Positions 1-10,952 of a stretch of 64,000 nucleotides of DNA are shown one piece after another; position 1 is the stretch's first letter, and every line of letters starts with the position of its first letter. The position numbers and the translations under genes are program-made. Origin of the DNA: Gari tellinella (lineage: Eukaryota; Mollusca; Bivalvia; Cardiida; Psammobiidae); assembly GCA_922989275.2 (NCBI GenBank), contig OV277870.1:37754356-37818355 (forward strand), written 5' to 3'. The notes below the pieces were generated by a model that saw only the letters and a program-made list of their open reading frames with translations, did no database searches and was not told where the DNA came from.

Positions 1-1200
1 GGTACCAACTAATTTCCAAACTGGGAACAAACCATTTTGGGTTGGGGTTAATTCTCGAGCCAAATGGATTCTAAATTTGACCTGAAATGGCTCTGAGCTT
101 GGTGTTAAATCTCTAATGGTGGACAAAAAATGGTAAAACTTTGCTCCTGAATATTTAAAATTTGAAATGATGGTTTCCAGCGTTGATAAATTAGTTGTAG
201 TGATAAGGATTCATGTATGTTTTAACAGTGATATTTGATAGTGGGTGGAGTGGAATATTGGCACTGCTACATTAACAATATTGTAGGCCTCCTTCAACAA
301 CAAAGTTTCGACAACCATATTAACATTAAAAGGATGCCAAAACTGACGCAATTTGCATTTGTCAACAGTTTGGGTCATATTTATAGACTTGCACAGAAGT
401 ATATAATAGAGCTCCAGATAAGGTATCAAGTATTTCAAAAACTGAAATCTTTATTTCTGCATTAAACATCTGCAACATTTTAAAGATGACATGTATTCAG
501 TTTTCAAAGAATTTTCAAATAATCCTTCCAAGAAAAACTGTTCCTTGATTTGACCCAATCAATTGATTAATGGATTACACATTAATTAAGATATGAAATG
601 CAGTTTCCATTGAAGGCATTGCCACCTCATAACTGACATCTAGGGAAAACCCTTAATCAAACAAAGGGTCCCCAGCCTTGACCCTTAGATGGAAGGGGGT
701 AGTTCCAGGGGATTCCTGGATCACAACAGGTTTCAGGGGTTAACCTTAATCAAATCAGGAGTTTTTAGATCGGAGAAAGATTTCAGGTGAAAATTTAGAT
801 CCTTCCAGATGTTTAGATTGAATAAAGTCAATTTCATTGGGCATTATAAAATTATTTTATTGCAGAAAATACTGGATATATAAAGTTTCTTCCCATCTTA
901 TCTGGGACTGTAAGATATATCTTTTTAATGCACCTGGAAAGCGTTATGCAGTGAAAATATTGTGGACATTTATGACTCCATTATTCTCAGTGTCAGAACA
1001 TTACATCAACATATTCCAAGAACAAATTTATAACTTGTGAAGCACTTGATGTAATAGTAAGAGTTTGCTTGTTTTTGTCTAGCATGGACAACATCCAGTT
1101 GAACAGAGCTCCCTCTCTACAATGACACCCAAATTATGGGAGACAAACAATGTGTGCGTTGTTCAGAAGAAGTTGTTATAGGGAGGGAAATTGGCTACAT
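1..1200. other. Mostly unique intronic DNA
   Basis: AT-rich, no gene seen. The only repeat recognised is a left-end fragment of H1 at 410-468 (gctccagataagg followed by the aaatctttatttctgcatta segment). Open frames here are short and show no family features. Confidence 0.6.
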
Positions 1201-1240
1201 TTGCAAACAGCTTGAATCCAGATCAGACGCCGCATCATTA
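1201..1240 (+). repeat. HpG half-copy
   Basis: Left arm only: caaacagcttgaatccagat followed by cagacgcc. The right arm has been lost. Confidence 0.6.
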
Positions 1241-1580
1241 AGGTTTTTATCTGTCAAAATGTCCATTATGTAACTTTGAGAAAAACAGACAACATTGCAG
1301 CCGTGAATTGGTTGGGCATAAGTGTCCTGTTTAGGGAACTGCGACAAGAGCAATCAAATTCCAAACTGTTGGTGATGCAGGGCCCAAATAGAGTTCTACT
1401 GGTTAACAGTGAATCTTATTGGCAGTCGTGCTATAGTGGTTCTCCTGTGATCTGTTGTCTCTAAATGTCATTTAAATCCATGAAAAATAACGAACATAAT
1501 TTCATCAATTCAAAATGACATCTGCTAAAGCTCTGATTTTAGCTGGAGCTTAGACAGATGTATACACACTATCAAAGTGA

Positions 1581-1645
1581 CAAACAGCTTGGACCCAGAT
1601 CAGGCCCCACATTTTGTGGGGCCTGAACTGGGTCCAAGCTGTTTG
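1581..1645. repeat. HpG palindrome
   Basis: Arms of about 31 nt (caaacagcttggacccagat onward) with one mismatch around a very short TTT loop. It is free-standing with no recognisable terminal repeats. Confidence 0.85.
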
Positions 1646-1959
1646 CGAATATCTTCAAATACTTGTCTCCGATATTTAAAGGTTTAAATCCATGAAAATA
1701 ATCACCAATGGGAATCCGTGCCACTCTCGAAGCGCTTTAATCATGGGAGACCAAGATTTATGTCACAGCTTCTTTCGCTGTCTCAATTTTCTCTCCCAAC
1801 TCTGTCTCTAACCAGATCCAAGTTCACAATGCAATTTTTAGATGGCCACGGTTTTTGCCTGTGTTTTTGCCCAGTGTCTGTGATGTGGCTTTGTAAAGTT
1901 CAAAAGATTAAATGACCTTTTTAACCTGTTCCTTCATAGCTCCTTTTTGACCTGTGAGG

Positions 1960-2110
1960 AGTACACTTGTCCTACGGAAACAGTGTAGACCCTGATCAGG
2001 GTCTATCCTATTTGTTATTTTGGTAATATGTACATTGTAAAAAATAACAATAAATAGTCAAAACTGGACTATACTTTATTGGAAACTGGAACAGTCCATT
2101 TAAACTTTCA
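1960..2110 (-). mobile_element. Degenerate T1-like element
   Basis: Keeps the T1 order: acacttgtcct, a collapsed HpA hairpin (tagaccctgatcagggtcta), then the aaactgga and cagtccatttaaactttcac segment. The terminal TTAA is eroded. Confidence 0.55.
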
Positions 2111-2122
2111 CAGGTAAATGAA

Positions 2123-2368
2123 TTAACTCTTTCAACACCATGGACCTGTTTCAAATATACTCATCACATTTGCAAACAGTGTAGACCCAGATCATAGGGT
2201 ATAGGGGCCCTCTGATCTTGGTCTACACTGCTTGCTAATTCAAACCAGTATTTATTAACCCATAATTCAAAGTAGACTCGTTGATGTTTTGGTAACTAAA
2301 ATGATCCACAAAGGAACATACTAACACACAAGTTTTACTTTACTTAAAATTAGAGTTGAAAGAGTTAA
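2123..2368 (+). mobile_element. T2 TTAA-flanked MITE carrying HpA
   Basis: TTAA on both sides; the inverted termini CTCTTTCAAC and GTTGAAAGAG match perfectly. The hairpin (caaacagtgtagacccagat) lies about 40 bp inside the left end. The rest is T2-specific sequence shared with the copy at 4088. Confidence 0.85.
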
Positions 2369-2811
2369 ACAGAGTGTAAGTTTTGTTCAGTGGAAATTTC
2401 AAATCTGTTTTACTTTCTTTGTCAGAGTAACAAAGAAACTACCATGTAACACTATAAGGTTTGGAATTGCCACACATTACAATAATCCTGGGATTTCTAT
2501 AGACTTGTGGTTTGTAGAAATTCAAGAAGACATTTGAGTCTAGTTTAGAATCATTATTATTCATGACTGGTGAAATTTCAGGCTGGTTTTCTTATGCCTG
2601 ATTTAGATCGAGAAGCCATGGAATGATTATAAAAACAATAGTCCTTACACTGACTGAAAATACAGTCAGTCAAACAGTCACAGAAGAAGCATGCAGATCT
2701 CAAAAAGACAGCTACAGCTGCCACTTAATGTGGGTAAAAGTAATGCAGAAAGTTCCCATTTACACAAACATTAAGTTCTAAATGAGACATCAAATGACTT
2801 GGTGGAATTTT

Positions 2812-2985
2812 GGAACATATCTAGAACAAAATGTTCCGGAAATATGTCTCGTTTAATGGTTCTTACGTAGAACTGTTCTAGTTTTGTTCTGGAACATAAC
2901 CATTTTCAGGTTTCAGAACAATTCTAGAACAAACATTCTAGAACAGTTCTGGTGAATATCTTAGCTAGAACTGTTCCAGACTTTT
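2812..2985. repeat. Cluster of GAAC/GTTC palindromic half-sites
   Basis: More than twelve GAAC or GTTC motifs in about 170 bp, including agaacaaaatgttcc and repeated ttctagaac. No terminal repeat was recognised. It may be a degenerate palindromic repeat or a binding-site cluster. Confidence 0.55.
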
Positions 2986-3373
2986 TCACAGAATAGATAG
3001 CACTCTTTAACTTGTCCAATGAAAATGAACTGGTTATTCAGTCAGATAACATTGTAGACAAAGAAAGCAAACTATTGCTTTCTTTGCTTCATAGATTTCT
3101 TCCATCTTGAATATTGTATCCTAAATTATTGGTCCTGTACATTTAACAGGCAATTTCCCATACAATAAATTAAACCGTCTATCTGCGAAAAGTGACTGGT
3201 AACGCCTGTACATCCATTCTGCTGAGTTACAGTTATATAATAAGACAGAGCTTATCATTCTTGAAGTCTATATCCAAGAGCTTTTGTATTCAATTCGCAT
3301 GCCAATATTTCATCTTGATGTACAGTTGTGAACTCTCTTAGAAACACTGGAATTATATTTAGTTGTTATACAA

Positions 3374-3459
3374 GACAGGTGACAACTTGATGCAGGATAA
3401 AAATAGTAATGCAGAAAGCTCCTAAAGGAGCTTTCTGCATTACTTTTGTCCTGCATTAA
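3374..3459. mobile_element. P2 hairpin core
   Basis: Starts gacaggtgacaacttgatgc, then about 34-nt arms with the loop taaa inside agctcc/ggagct. The flanking P2 termini were not recognised. Confidence 0.75.
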
Positions 3460-4087
3460 TTACCAACTTGCATTAGAATGATATCAAATTATCCTTAATG
3501 GGTGGTCGGTTGCTCAAGAGAGGTTGCATTGTATTTATCAACATCTGATAACAGTTAGTTTCTAGTTCTCTTTCATAACCCTTATGCAGCGCCTTACCGT
3601 GGCCTACTTCACAATTTTCGTTGATAAATTTATTTTTATGTCTTTGAAATTTTGATAAGAAATATAATATTATACATGTGTCAGACATTTTATAATCATG
3701 ATCAGAATTGCTGAGATTGAAATAGAATATGGTCTGAATTCAAACTGTTTATGAATTGCAGCCAAGTTGCATAATGGTAAAATAATGTATTGCACTCGTA
3801 TGGAGGAATCTATTAGAGCAAAAAACTTGTACTTTTTCCATCAATAACTAGAGATTTAGCTTGATTGCAGAGAAAATTGGAGAAACTTGGATGGCTGTCA
3901 TATATTGTCTTATAATTGTCTGAGTGATTGATGCTATATAACAATTCTCCCAACTTGCAATTATAAGAATTAATGAAGATTGTATTTGACTTTATTAACT
4001 GACAATGATATTATCATAGAAAGCAATTGGCTCTGTTTTATACCAGTCCTTGGGAATGGTGGAGGGTGTAGGTGTGACTGAGGGTGG

Positions 4088-4347
4088 TTAATCTTTCAAC
4101 ATCATGGACCTGTTTAAAATATACTCATTATATTTTCAAACAGTGTAGACCCAGATCAGAGGGCTCCTGTAGGAGCCCTCTGACCTGGGTCTACACTGTT
4201 TGCAAATTAAGACCAGTACTTATTAAACTAACCAGTATTCAAAGTAGACTGGTTCATGTTTTGGTACCAAAACATGAACCACAAGGGAACCCAATAACCC
4301 ACAAGAGATATTACATACTTGAAGTTAATAAGTGTTGAAAGAGTTAA
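4088..4347 (+). mobile_element. T2 TTAA-flanked MITE carrying HpA
   Basis: TTAA ends, left terminus atctttcaac and right gttgaaagag. Internal HpA hairpin at about 4138-4203 with near-perfect arms and a short loop. Homologous over its whole length to 2123-2368. Confidence 0.87.
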
Positions 4348-4376
4348 TTTGTGGTAACCTTTCTCCTCCTGTATAA

Positions 4377-4452
4377 AACTATTAACATTTATTATCTAGC
4401 TGAATGGTTCACATGAGCCAATTGCTGTGCATATTCCCAGGTATTGCAGCAG
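4377..4452 (+). repeat. Direct duplication, left copy
   Basis: About 75 bp (aactattaacatttattatc to ggtattgcagcag) repeated at 4703-4772 on the other side of a T3 element. Confidence 0.85.
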
Positions 4453-4703
4453 TTAACTCCTTACTCCACAGCCTGTTTCTAGTTTTGAAGACAAAATCCA
4501 CTTAAAGCAGGTTGAAAGTAAAGCAGAATGTGCCTTAAGGCACATTCTGCTTTACTTTCAGCCTACTTTAAACTACCATCTTTTGGAATATAGAAAATAT
4601 TTCTTATTATACAAATTTGTGACTGTATAAATTGGAACTATTTTCTTCAGTGGAGAAATGAGTGAAAGGCGTAAAAAGGCATATTTATTGGGTAATGGGT
4701 TAA
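4453..4703 (+). mobile_element. T3 TTAA-flanked MITE
   Basis: 251 bp including both TTAA sites. Left end TTAACTCCTTACTCC, right end GGTAATGGGTTAA. The internal hairpin has the TTAA-containing loop gccTTAAggc. It sits at the junction of a 75-bp direct duplication. Confidence 0.9.
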
Positions 4704-4772
4704 ACTATTAACATTTATTATCAGAATGATTCACATGAACCGTTGCTGTGTATATTCCTAGGTATTGCAGCA
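4703..4772 (+). repeat. Direct duplication, right copy
   Basis: Second copy of the segment at 4377-4452, with scattered mismatches and small indels. Confidence 0.85.
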
Positions 4773-5556
4773 ACTATAACTGCTTCAGTCTTTATGGACA
4801 TGCCCGTGCCAATGTTTTGAAACAAAGCACGCTTGGCCACTTGTTGATTTATGGACATTAACCTCTGACCGTAGAATACAGTTAGCTCCTTTGATTGGTT
4901 CATTTTCTCAGCGGGCAGCTGGTCAATTGATAGCCATAATCTCATTGTTGTCGGCCTGACCACTTGACCTCGGTCCAGTCTCACAGCTGTTTGCTACCTG
5001 TGATTTGAGTAATATCTAAATTTGGTTTGGATCCAGATCATTGTTTTGCTAGGTTGTGGAGTTCTAAACATATTTTTTTCGATGTCTGAAAACTAAAGAA
5101 AAGATTGGGCATTTTAAGGTCTTCCATATCAGTAACAAGGCAACACATTTTAGATAGTAAGGGGAAACATAGAAGATAGTTATCTGCTACTAGTAGCCAT
5201 ATTGTCCACTGATAAAACATGCAGATCACCTGTCACATGTAGCCTGAGAAATGGCACATGGGAATTAAGAGGTATTAAGAGGTTTAAGGGAGCCAGACAT
5301 TGGACTAAATAGCTTTTTGTCTCATTTATGACAAAAACTAATGATACAATTTCTCAATTCACCAGCTGTAAAAAATCAACAAGAACAGGATAAAACAAAT
5401 ACAAAATTAAAATAATTTAAAAATCGAACTCATGAAAAATTGAATACATTGAATACAACAAATAAAAAGAATTGAATTAAAAAATGATAAAGTTTTAACA
5501 ATATGTTAAACTGGATGATATTAATAAACGATTAAAACAAAGAAAAATATATTTGT

Positions 5557-7360
5557 ACAGTGAAACCTCGCTATTACGACAACTAAAACCAATGCTAATT
5601 GATTGTATAATAGACAGGTGACAGCTTAAAGCAAGGTGACAGTGAAACCTCACTATTACGACCACTAAAACCAATGCTAATTGATTGTATAATAGACAGG
5701 TGACAGCTTAAAGCAAGGTGACAGTGAAACCTCACTATTACGACCACTAAAACCAATGCTAATTGATTGTATAATAGACAGGTGACAGCTTAAAGCAAGG
5801 TGACAGTGAAACCTCACTATTACGACCACTAAAACCAATGCTAATTGATTGTATAATAGACAGGTGACAGCTTAAAGCAAGGTGACAGTGAAACCTCACT
5901 ATTACGACCACTAAAACCAATGCTAATTGATTGTATAATAGACAGGTGACAGCTTAAAGCAAGGTGACAGTGAAACCTCACTATTACGACCACTAAAACC
6001 AATGCTAATTGATTGTATAATAGACAGGTGACAGCTTAAAGCAAGGTGACAGTGAAACCTCACTATTACGACCACTAAAACCAATGCTAATTGATTGTAT
6101 AATAGACAGGTGACAGCTTAAAGCAAGGTGACAGTGAAACCTCACTATTACGACCACTAAAACCAATGCTAATTGATTGTATAATAGACAGGTGACAGCT
6201 TAAAGCAAGGTGACAGTGAAACCTCACTATTACGACCACTAAAACCAATGCTAATTGATTGTATAATAGACAGGTGACAGCTTAAAGCAAGGTGACAGTG
6301 AAACCTCGCTATTACGACCACTAAAACCAATGCTAATTGATTGTATAATAGACAGGTGACAGCTTAAAGCAAGGTGACAGTGAAACCTCACTATTACGAC
6401 CACTAAAACCAATGCTAATTGATTGTATAATAGACAGGTGACAGCTTAAAGCAAGGTGACAGTGAAACCTCGCTATTACGACCACTAAAACCAATGCTAA
6501 TTGATTGTATAATAGACAGGTGACAGCTTAAAGCAAGGTGACAGTGAAACCTCACTATTACGACCACTAAAACCAATGCTAATTGATTGTATAATAGACA
6601 GGTGACAGCTTAAAGCAAGGTGACAGTGAAACCTCACTATTACGACCACTAAAACCAATGCTAATTGATTGTATAATAGACAGGTGACAGCTTAAAGCAA
6701 GGTGACAGTGAAACCTCGCTATTACGACCACTAAAACCAATGCTAATTGATTGTATAATAGACAGGTGACAGCTTAAAGCAAGGTGACAGTGAAACCTCA
6801 CTATTACGACCACTAAAACCAATGCTAATTGATTGTATAATAGACAGGTGACAGCTTAAAGCAAGGTGACAGTGAAACCTCGCTATTACGACCACTAAAA
6901 CCAATGCTAATTGATTGTATAATAGACAGGTGACAGCTTAAAGCAAGGTGACAGTGAAACCTCACTATTACGACCACTAAAACCAATGCTAATTGATTGT
7001 ATAATAGACAGGTGACAGCTTAAAGCAAGGTGACAGTGAAACCTCACTATTACGACCACTAAAACCAATGCTAATTGATTGTATAATAGACAGGTGACAG
7101 CTTAAAGCAAGGTGACAGTGAAACCTCACTATTACGACCACTAAAACCAATGCTAATTGATTGTATAATAGACAGGTGACAGCTTAAAGCAATGTTACAG
7201 TAAAACCTCTCTATTACGACCACTAAAACCAATGCTAATTGATTGTATAATAGACAGGTGACAGCTTAAAGCAATGTTACAGTAAAACCTCTCTATTACG
7301 ACCACTAAAACCAATGCTAATTGATTGTATAATAGACAGGTGACAGCTTAAAGCAAGGTG
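5557..7360 (+). repeat. 82-bp tandem array, 22 copies
   Basis: Units start acagtgaaac and recur exactly every 82 bp from 5557 to 7360 with no indels. The few variants are G for A in ctcRctatt (units 1, 10, 12, 15 and 17), one change in unit 1 (cgacaact), and a different junction and start in units 21-22 (ttacagtaaaacctctctat). Units 10-14 and 15-19 show the same G-A-G-A-A order. Confidence 0.97.
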
Positions 7361-7484
7361 ACAGTGAAACAGAAAGCTCCTAAAGGAGCTTTCTGTTTCA
7401 CTGTCACCTTGCTTTAAGTGGTCACCTATCGTATACACTCTAATAATTACCACAATTAAGTGGTCGTAATAGAGAGGTTTTACT
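5558..7484. mobile_element. P1 pogo-like MITE expanded by an internal tandem array
   Basis: Left terminus TA-CAGTGAAACCTCGCTATTAC at 5558; right terminus tggtcgtaatagagaggttt ending at 7484 before TA. Between them are 22 tandem copies of the left-arm interval, then one hairpin core (7361-7420) and the ordinary right arm. Unexpanded copies of this family are about 205 bp; this one is 1927 bp. Confidence 0.88.
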
Positions 7485-7499
7485 TATGAATAAAAACTA

Positions 7500-8160
7500 A
7501 GACAAGTGGAGTCCTTTGAGTCTTGGCATTCTGACTTTCATTGCTGCATGACAAATGTTTTATTTTGTTCTTAAACAGTAGTTGTTACTTTCAGATTTCT
7601 TTGATACTGTGCACACCACTGACATGTTTTTTTGTCTGTTTTTTCGCCAGAATCCTTGAAGTTTTGCAATAGCTAGCGTGTAACCATCCATGTTTTTTGT
7701 TAACTAGATAATGAGATCTGTTATTGTTTTAGCCGTTATGTAGCGATGTCTGTGGTATGTTTGGTCTTTTACCCGTATACAGGCGTTGTGCTATGATACA
7801 CTGGGCGTAGGGTTCAGTGATTTGAGGGTGTTATCATGCCGCAGGCGGAGTGTGCTGCCGGCCTAGACATACTGGTAGCAGAGAGTTTTTCTGTATTTGT
7901 GCTAGATTTGTATTTTATGACCGTGATAAGGAACAATACTGGGGGCTGTAGTCTGATTAGGACAGGGGAGAATCTCGGCCAAATGGCAGTTAATGTGGGG
8001 TCTGCCTGATTGCCCTTAGATAATGTTCCAAAAAGAAGGAAGAAGACTACACGGTTGAGACTAGTCTACATGTTTACAGTTAGATAATATGGAGCTATTC
8101 TTTGATCCGGCCATGGATGATCCAATTCTTTGACACTATGACCCTATTTTTAGCGATTAT
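7500..8160. other. Unique intronic DNA
   Basis: No repeat family or gene recognised. Slightly less AT-rich than the surroundings around 7800-8000. Confidence 0.5.
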
Positions 8161-8180
8161 TTAAAATGAAATCTGTTTGT

Positions 8181-8400
8181 ATGCCCCCAAACGACTTCGT
8201 CAGAGGCATATTGTTTTTGTCTATCAATCTGTCTGTCCAAAACTTAAACTTTGGCCAATACTGTGGAACTATAATAATTAGATAAGAGATCCATATTTGC
8301 AATGTAAACTCAACTCGAGAAGATCTTGAGCTGGTTCATGTTAAACAAAGGTCAAGGTCATTTAGAGGTCATGGTCACATCAGGGGTTATAATGTTTCAC
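8181..8400 (+). repeat. Mollusc-type GGTCA-rich dispersed repeat
   Basis: Order: tgcccccaaacgacttcgtc, a ctgtctgtcc stretch, then aaaggtcaaggtcatttaga. This layout resembles a repeat I associate with bivalve genomes (from memory). It contains the direct repeat AGGTCAAGGTCA at 8349-8360. Confidence 0.6.
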
Positions 8401-8426
8401 AAACACATGTTGTTAGAACAGTAGCA

Positions 8427-8720
8427 CAGGAGCTTTCTGTTTTAATGTCTCATTGCTTTAACCCATTACCTGATAGCCTATTTCTCGTATTGAAGATCGG
8501 TGACTACTTTCAGCCTGCTTTAAGCTATTAGCTGCTAGAATATAGAAATTATTCCTAATGTTAAATATTCACAACTGTATAAAGTGGAACTACTTTCTTC
8601 AGTGGAGAGATAAATTTGAGGGGTAAAAAGGCGTTTTTATGGGGTAATGGGTTAAGCAGTCACTTGATTTAAATTTCTAATAATTAACACAATTTAGTGG
8701 TTGTACTAGAGAGGTTTTCC
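8427..8720 (-). mobile_element. P1 right-half remnant split by a T3 insertion
   Basis: ggagctttctgttttaatgt to gcttta at 8427-8461 continues after the T3 element as taagcagtcactt, then aacacaatttagtggttgta and gagaggtttt. Confidence 0.8.
8458..8655 (+). mobile_element. T3 MITE inserted in a P1 remnant at TTAA
   Basis: TTAACCCATTACCTGATAGC to GGGGTAATGGGTTAA. The left hairpin arm is deleted, leaving about 200 bp. Removing it and one TTAA restores the P1 sequence gcTTTAAgcagtcac. Confidence 0.85.
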
Positions 8721-9004
8721 ATTGCCAATTAACCCAGGTTTACCTGTACCGGTGTGTAACACACTAGAGAAATCTCAGGTTATCTAGGTATAGTTTACAT
8801 AGTTTGTCCTTTAAACATTGGGTTATCAGTTTTTTGTCACCTTCTTTGTTTACATTGTGCAAGTTTGGTCTGGGCTTAGTAGCACACCCAAGACCCTTCC
8901 TATCAACAGCTCTGACCTTAGATGGTCTTGTAGCTTTGCTGTAAGATATGCCGGTTGCTACAGAGAGTTGTTTGTATACCTATACAGTTAAAACCCCTTT
9001 AATT

Positions 9005-9324
9005 TTAACCCTTTACTCAATAAATATTGCCTCTTTGCACCTTTGATTTATTCCTCATTTCAGAAAATAGCTTCACCAATATAACAGTCATGAATATACA
9101 CCATCAGAAATATTTCCAATATCCTAGCAGATGGTAGCTTAAAGCAGGCTTGAAAGTAAAGCAGAATGCTCCTTAAGGAGAATTCTGCAATTTATCTTCA
9201 AGGATATATTAGAAGATATTTCTTATAGGGTAAACATATTTCATGCTTGTATCATTAAAAGTGGAATTATTTTCTATATTGGAGAAATAATTTAAAAGTG
9301 TAAAAATTTGCGTAAATGGGTTAA
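9005..9324. mobile_element. Symmetric long-arm T3 variant
   Basis: 320 bp between TTAA sites. Both halves match the long T3 right half (gaaaatag, tatcctagcagatggtagct and their complements), so the element is palindromic almost end to end. Confidence 0.75.
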
Positions 9325-9404
9325 AATCCATGTTCTCTGGAACAGTAGAGTACAATCTGACTATTTAGCGGGATGATTAATTTTAACCTTACAGGTACAT
9401 AAAG

Positions 9405-9465
9405 ATTGCATCTTAATGCAGGATAAAAGTAATGCAGAAAGCTTTCTGCATTACACTGTAAATTA
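9405..9465. repeat. P2 core fragment
   Basis: cttaatgcaggataaaagta then atgcagaaagctttctgcat; the loop and the agctcc section have been lost. Confidence 0.65.
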
Positions 9466-9486
9466 TTGAAGAAAAGTTCATGTTTC

Positions 9487-9685
9487 CAGGGCTCCAGATA
9501 AGCGGGGGTAAACTGAACAAATCCAACATTTTTTGACTCATTTTAGCACCAAATTCTATAGTGTAATATTACTACTCATTAGAAATCATGTCTTGGAGAC
9601 GATTCTAATGAGTAGTGACACCATAGGGTTTAAAGCAGAAATAAAGATTTTAGTTTTTGAAATACTCCCCTTATCTGGAGCTCTG
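9487..9685 (-). mobile_element. H1 hAT-like MITE
   Basis: Termini CAGGGCTCCAGATAAG and CTTATCTGGAGCTCTG. The central palindrome around cattagaa and ttctaatgagtagtgacacc is partly degraded on the left. Confidence 0.8.
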
Positions 9686-10187
9686 TGTTTCTTAATTCAG
9701 TGTGCGCCTATATATACAGGTTCCCCTGTATAACGAGCAATTATCTCTTTGTGTAAAAGGCTGTTAGGAAAGGCAATAATGTTGCTACATAAGTTTTAAT
9801 TACCTCTAAAGATTTACATTAGTGCAAAGTTTACAGACAACCAAAGGCAATAAAAAAGTGTGTAAATCTTAATAGAAGATCGAGGTTGTTAAGCCTTTCA
9901 ACGTGGGAGCAAACAAGCATGGAATAATTTTGCAAACTGTAAGAGCTAGACCAGTACATTACTAAGCCCAGTCTGTGATGGAGTACAATCCAAACTGTTT
10001 ATGTGGAATCTGTATTGCTCGATCATTTATATGTTTATGACCTGTTTTGATTGGTTGAAACTTATTTATAAATGAGTTATATTGAAGCAAGTATCATGGT
10101 GTAGGTACTTTAGTTTTACCCATTAATTTCTTGCCTACTTTTAAAGTTAAAGAGGAAGAATTTGTTTTAGAATTAGAGTAGGAAACA

Positions 10188-10401
10188 TTAACCCTTAGCC
10201 CGCCAAATAAATTGTCGTCTGCTATATTTCTCGTCTGCTTCAAGTTTCAAAGTGCTTCAAAGTTGCTCAAAATTGCTGAAAATGTTGTCCGAGTGTCAAA
10301 CAGCTTGGATCCGGATGAGACGCCGAGTTACTCGGCGTCTCATCCGGATCCAAGCTGTTTGCATATGGAGCTATAATCGTGAGTGGCAGGTTAAGGGTTA
10401 A
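10188..10401 (+). mobile_element. T4 TTAA-flanked MITE carrying HpG
   Basis: 214 bp with TTAA on both sides. Ends CCCTTAGCCCGCCA and TGGCAGGTTAAGGG. The internal HpG hairpin has perfect cores (ggatccggatgagacgccga). It differs from the copy at 55003 at four positions by eye. Confidence 0.93.
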
Positions 10402-10504
10402 AATCCCAGCATCCTGCTCTGGCTTGCTGTAAGGAGGTTATTTCTCTGCATAGTGCTGAAAGATGCATTGAAATGTTCTACTTTGTGTCGCAGGGTAATG
10501 TTTC

Positions 10505-10910
10505 CATTTTGTGTAGCTTGTTTTAGGTATTGAAGACACACTGGTAGCTAAAAGCAGGCTGAAAATAAAGCATAAGGCTCCTTAACCCTTTGAACCCTAG
10601 TCCCGCATATAGGCGTCCTTTTCAAACAGTGTACATGTGAATAGTACACTTGTCCTATGCAAACAGGGAAGACCCAGATCAGAGGGCTCCGAAAGGAGCC
10701 CTTTGATCAGGGTCTTCACTGTTTGTCATAATGCCAAACATTGACAAAAACAACACTTAAAAGTCAGAAATGGACTAAACTAAAATGAAAACTGGAATTG
10801 TTCATTTAAAGTTTTAGGGAGGAAAGAGTTAAGGAGCATTCTGCTTTATTTTCAGCCTGCTTTAGGCTGTCATCTGCTAGGATGTAGAAAATATCTGTTA
10901 ATTATGGTGC
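10505..10910 (+). mobile_element. T3 element split by nested T1
   Basis: Left part gtagcttgttttaggtattg to aagcataaggctcc, right part ggagcattctgctttatttt onward. The outer TTAA ends are degraded. The T1 insertion lies in the loop ccTTAAgg. Confidence 0.8.
10582..10832 (-). mobile_element. T1 MITE nested in T3
   Basis: 251 bp including both TTAA sites. Reads TTAACCCTTTGAACCCTAGT to tagggaggaaagagTTAA. Internal HpA hairpin with loop gaaa. Confidence 0.93.
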
Positions 10911-10952
10911 ACTGTAATTATGCAGTCAGATATGTGACCACTAACTCAGATC

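Noticed and set aside
3060..3085. 11-bp hairpin aaagaaagcaa/ttgctttcttt
   Set aside because: Isolated, low-complexity and without relatives in the window.
5557..7360. CRISPR-like regular array
   Set aside because: Whole 82-bp units are repeated without variable spacers, and the context is an animal MITE.
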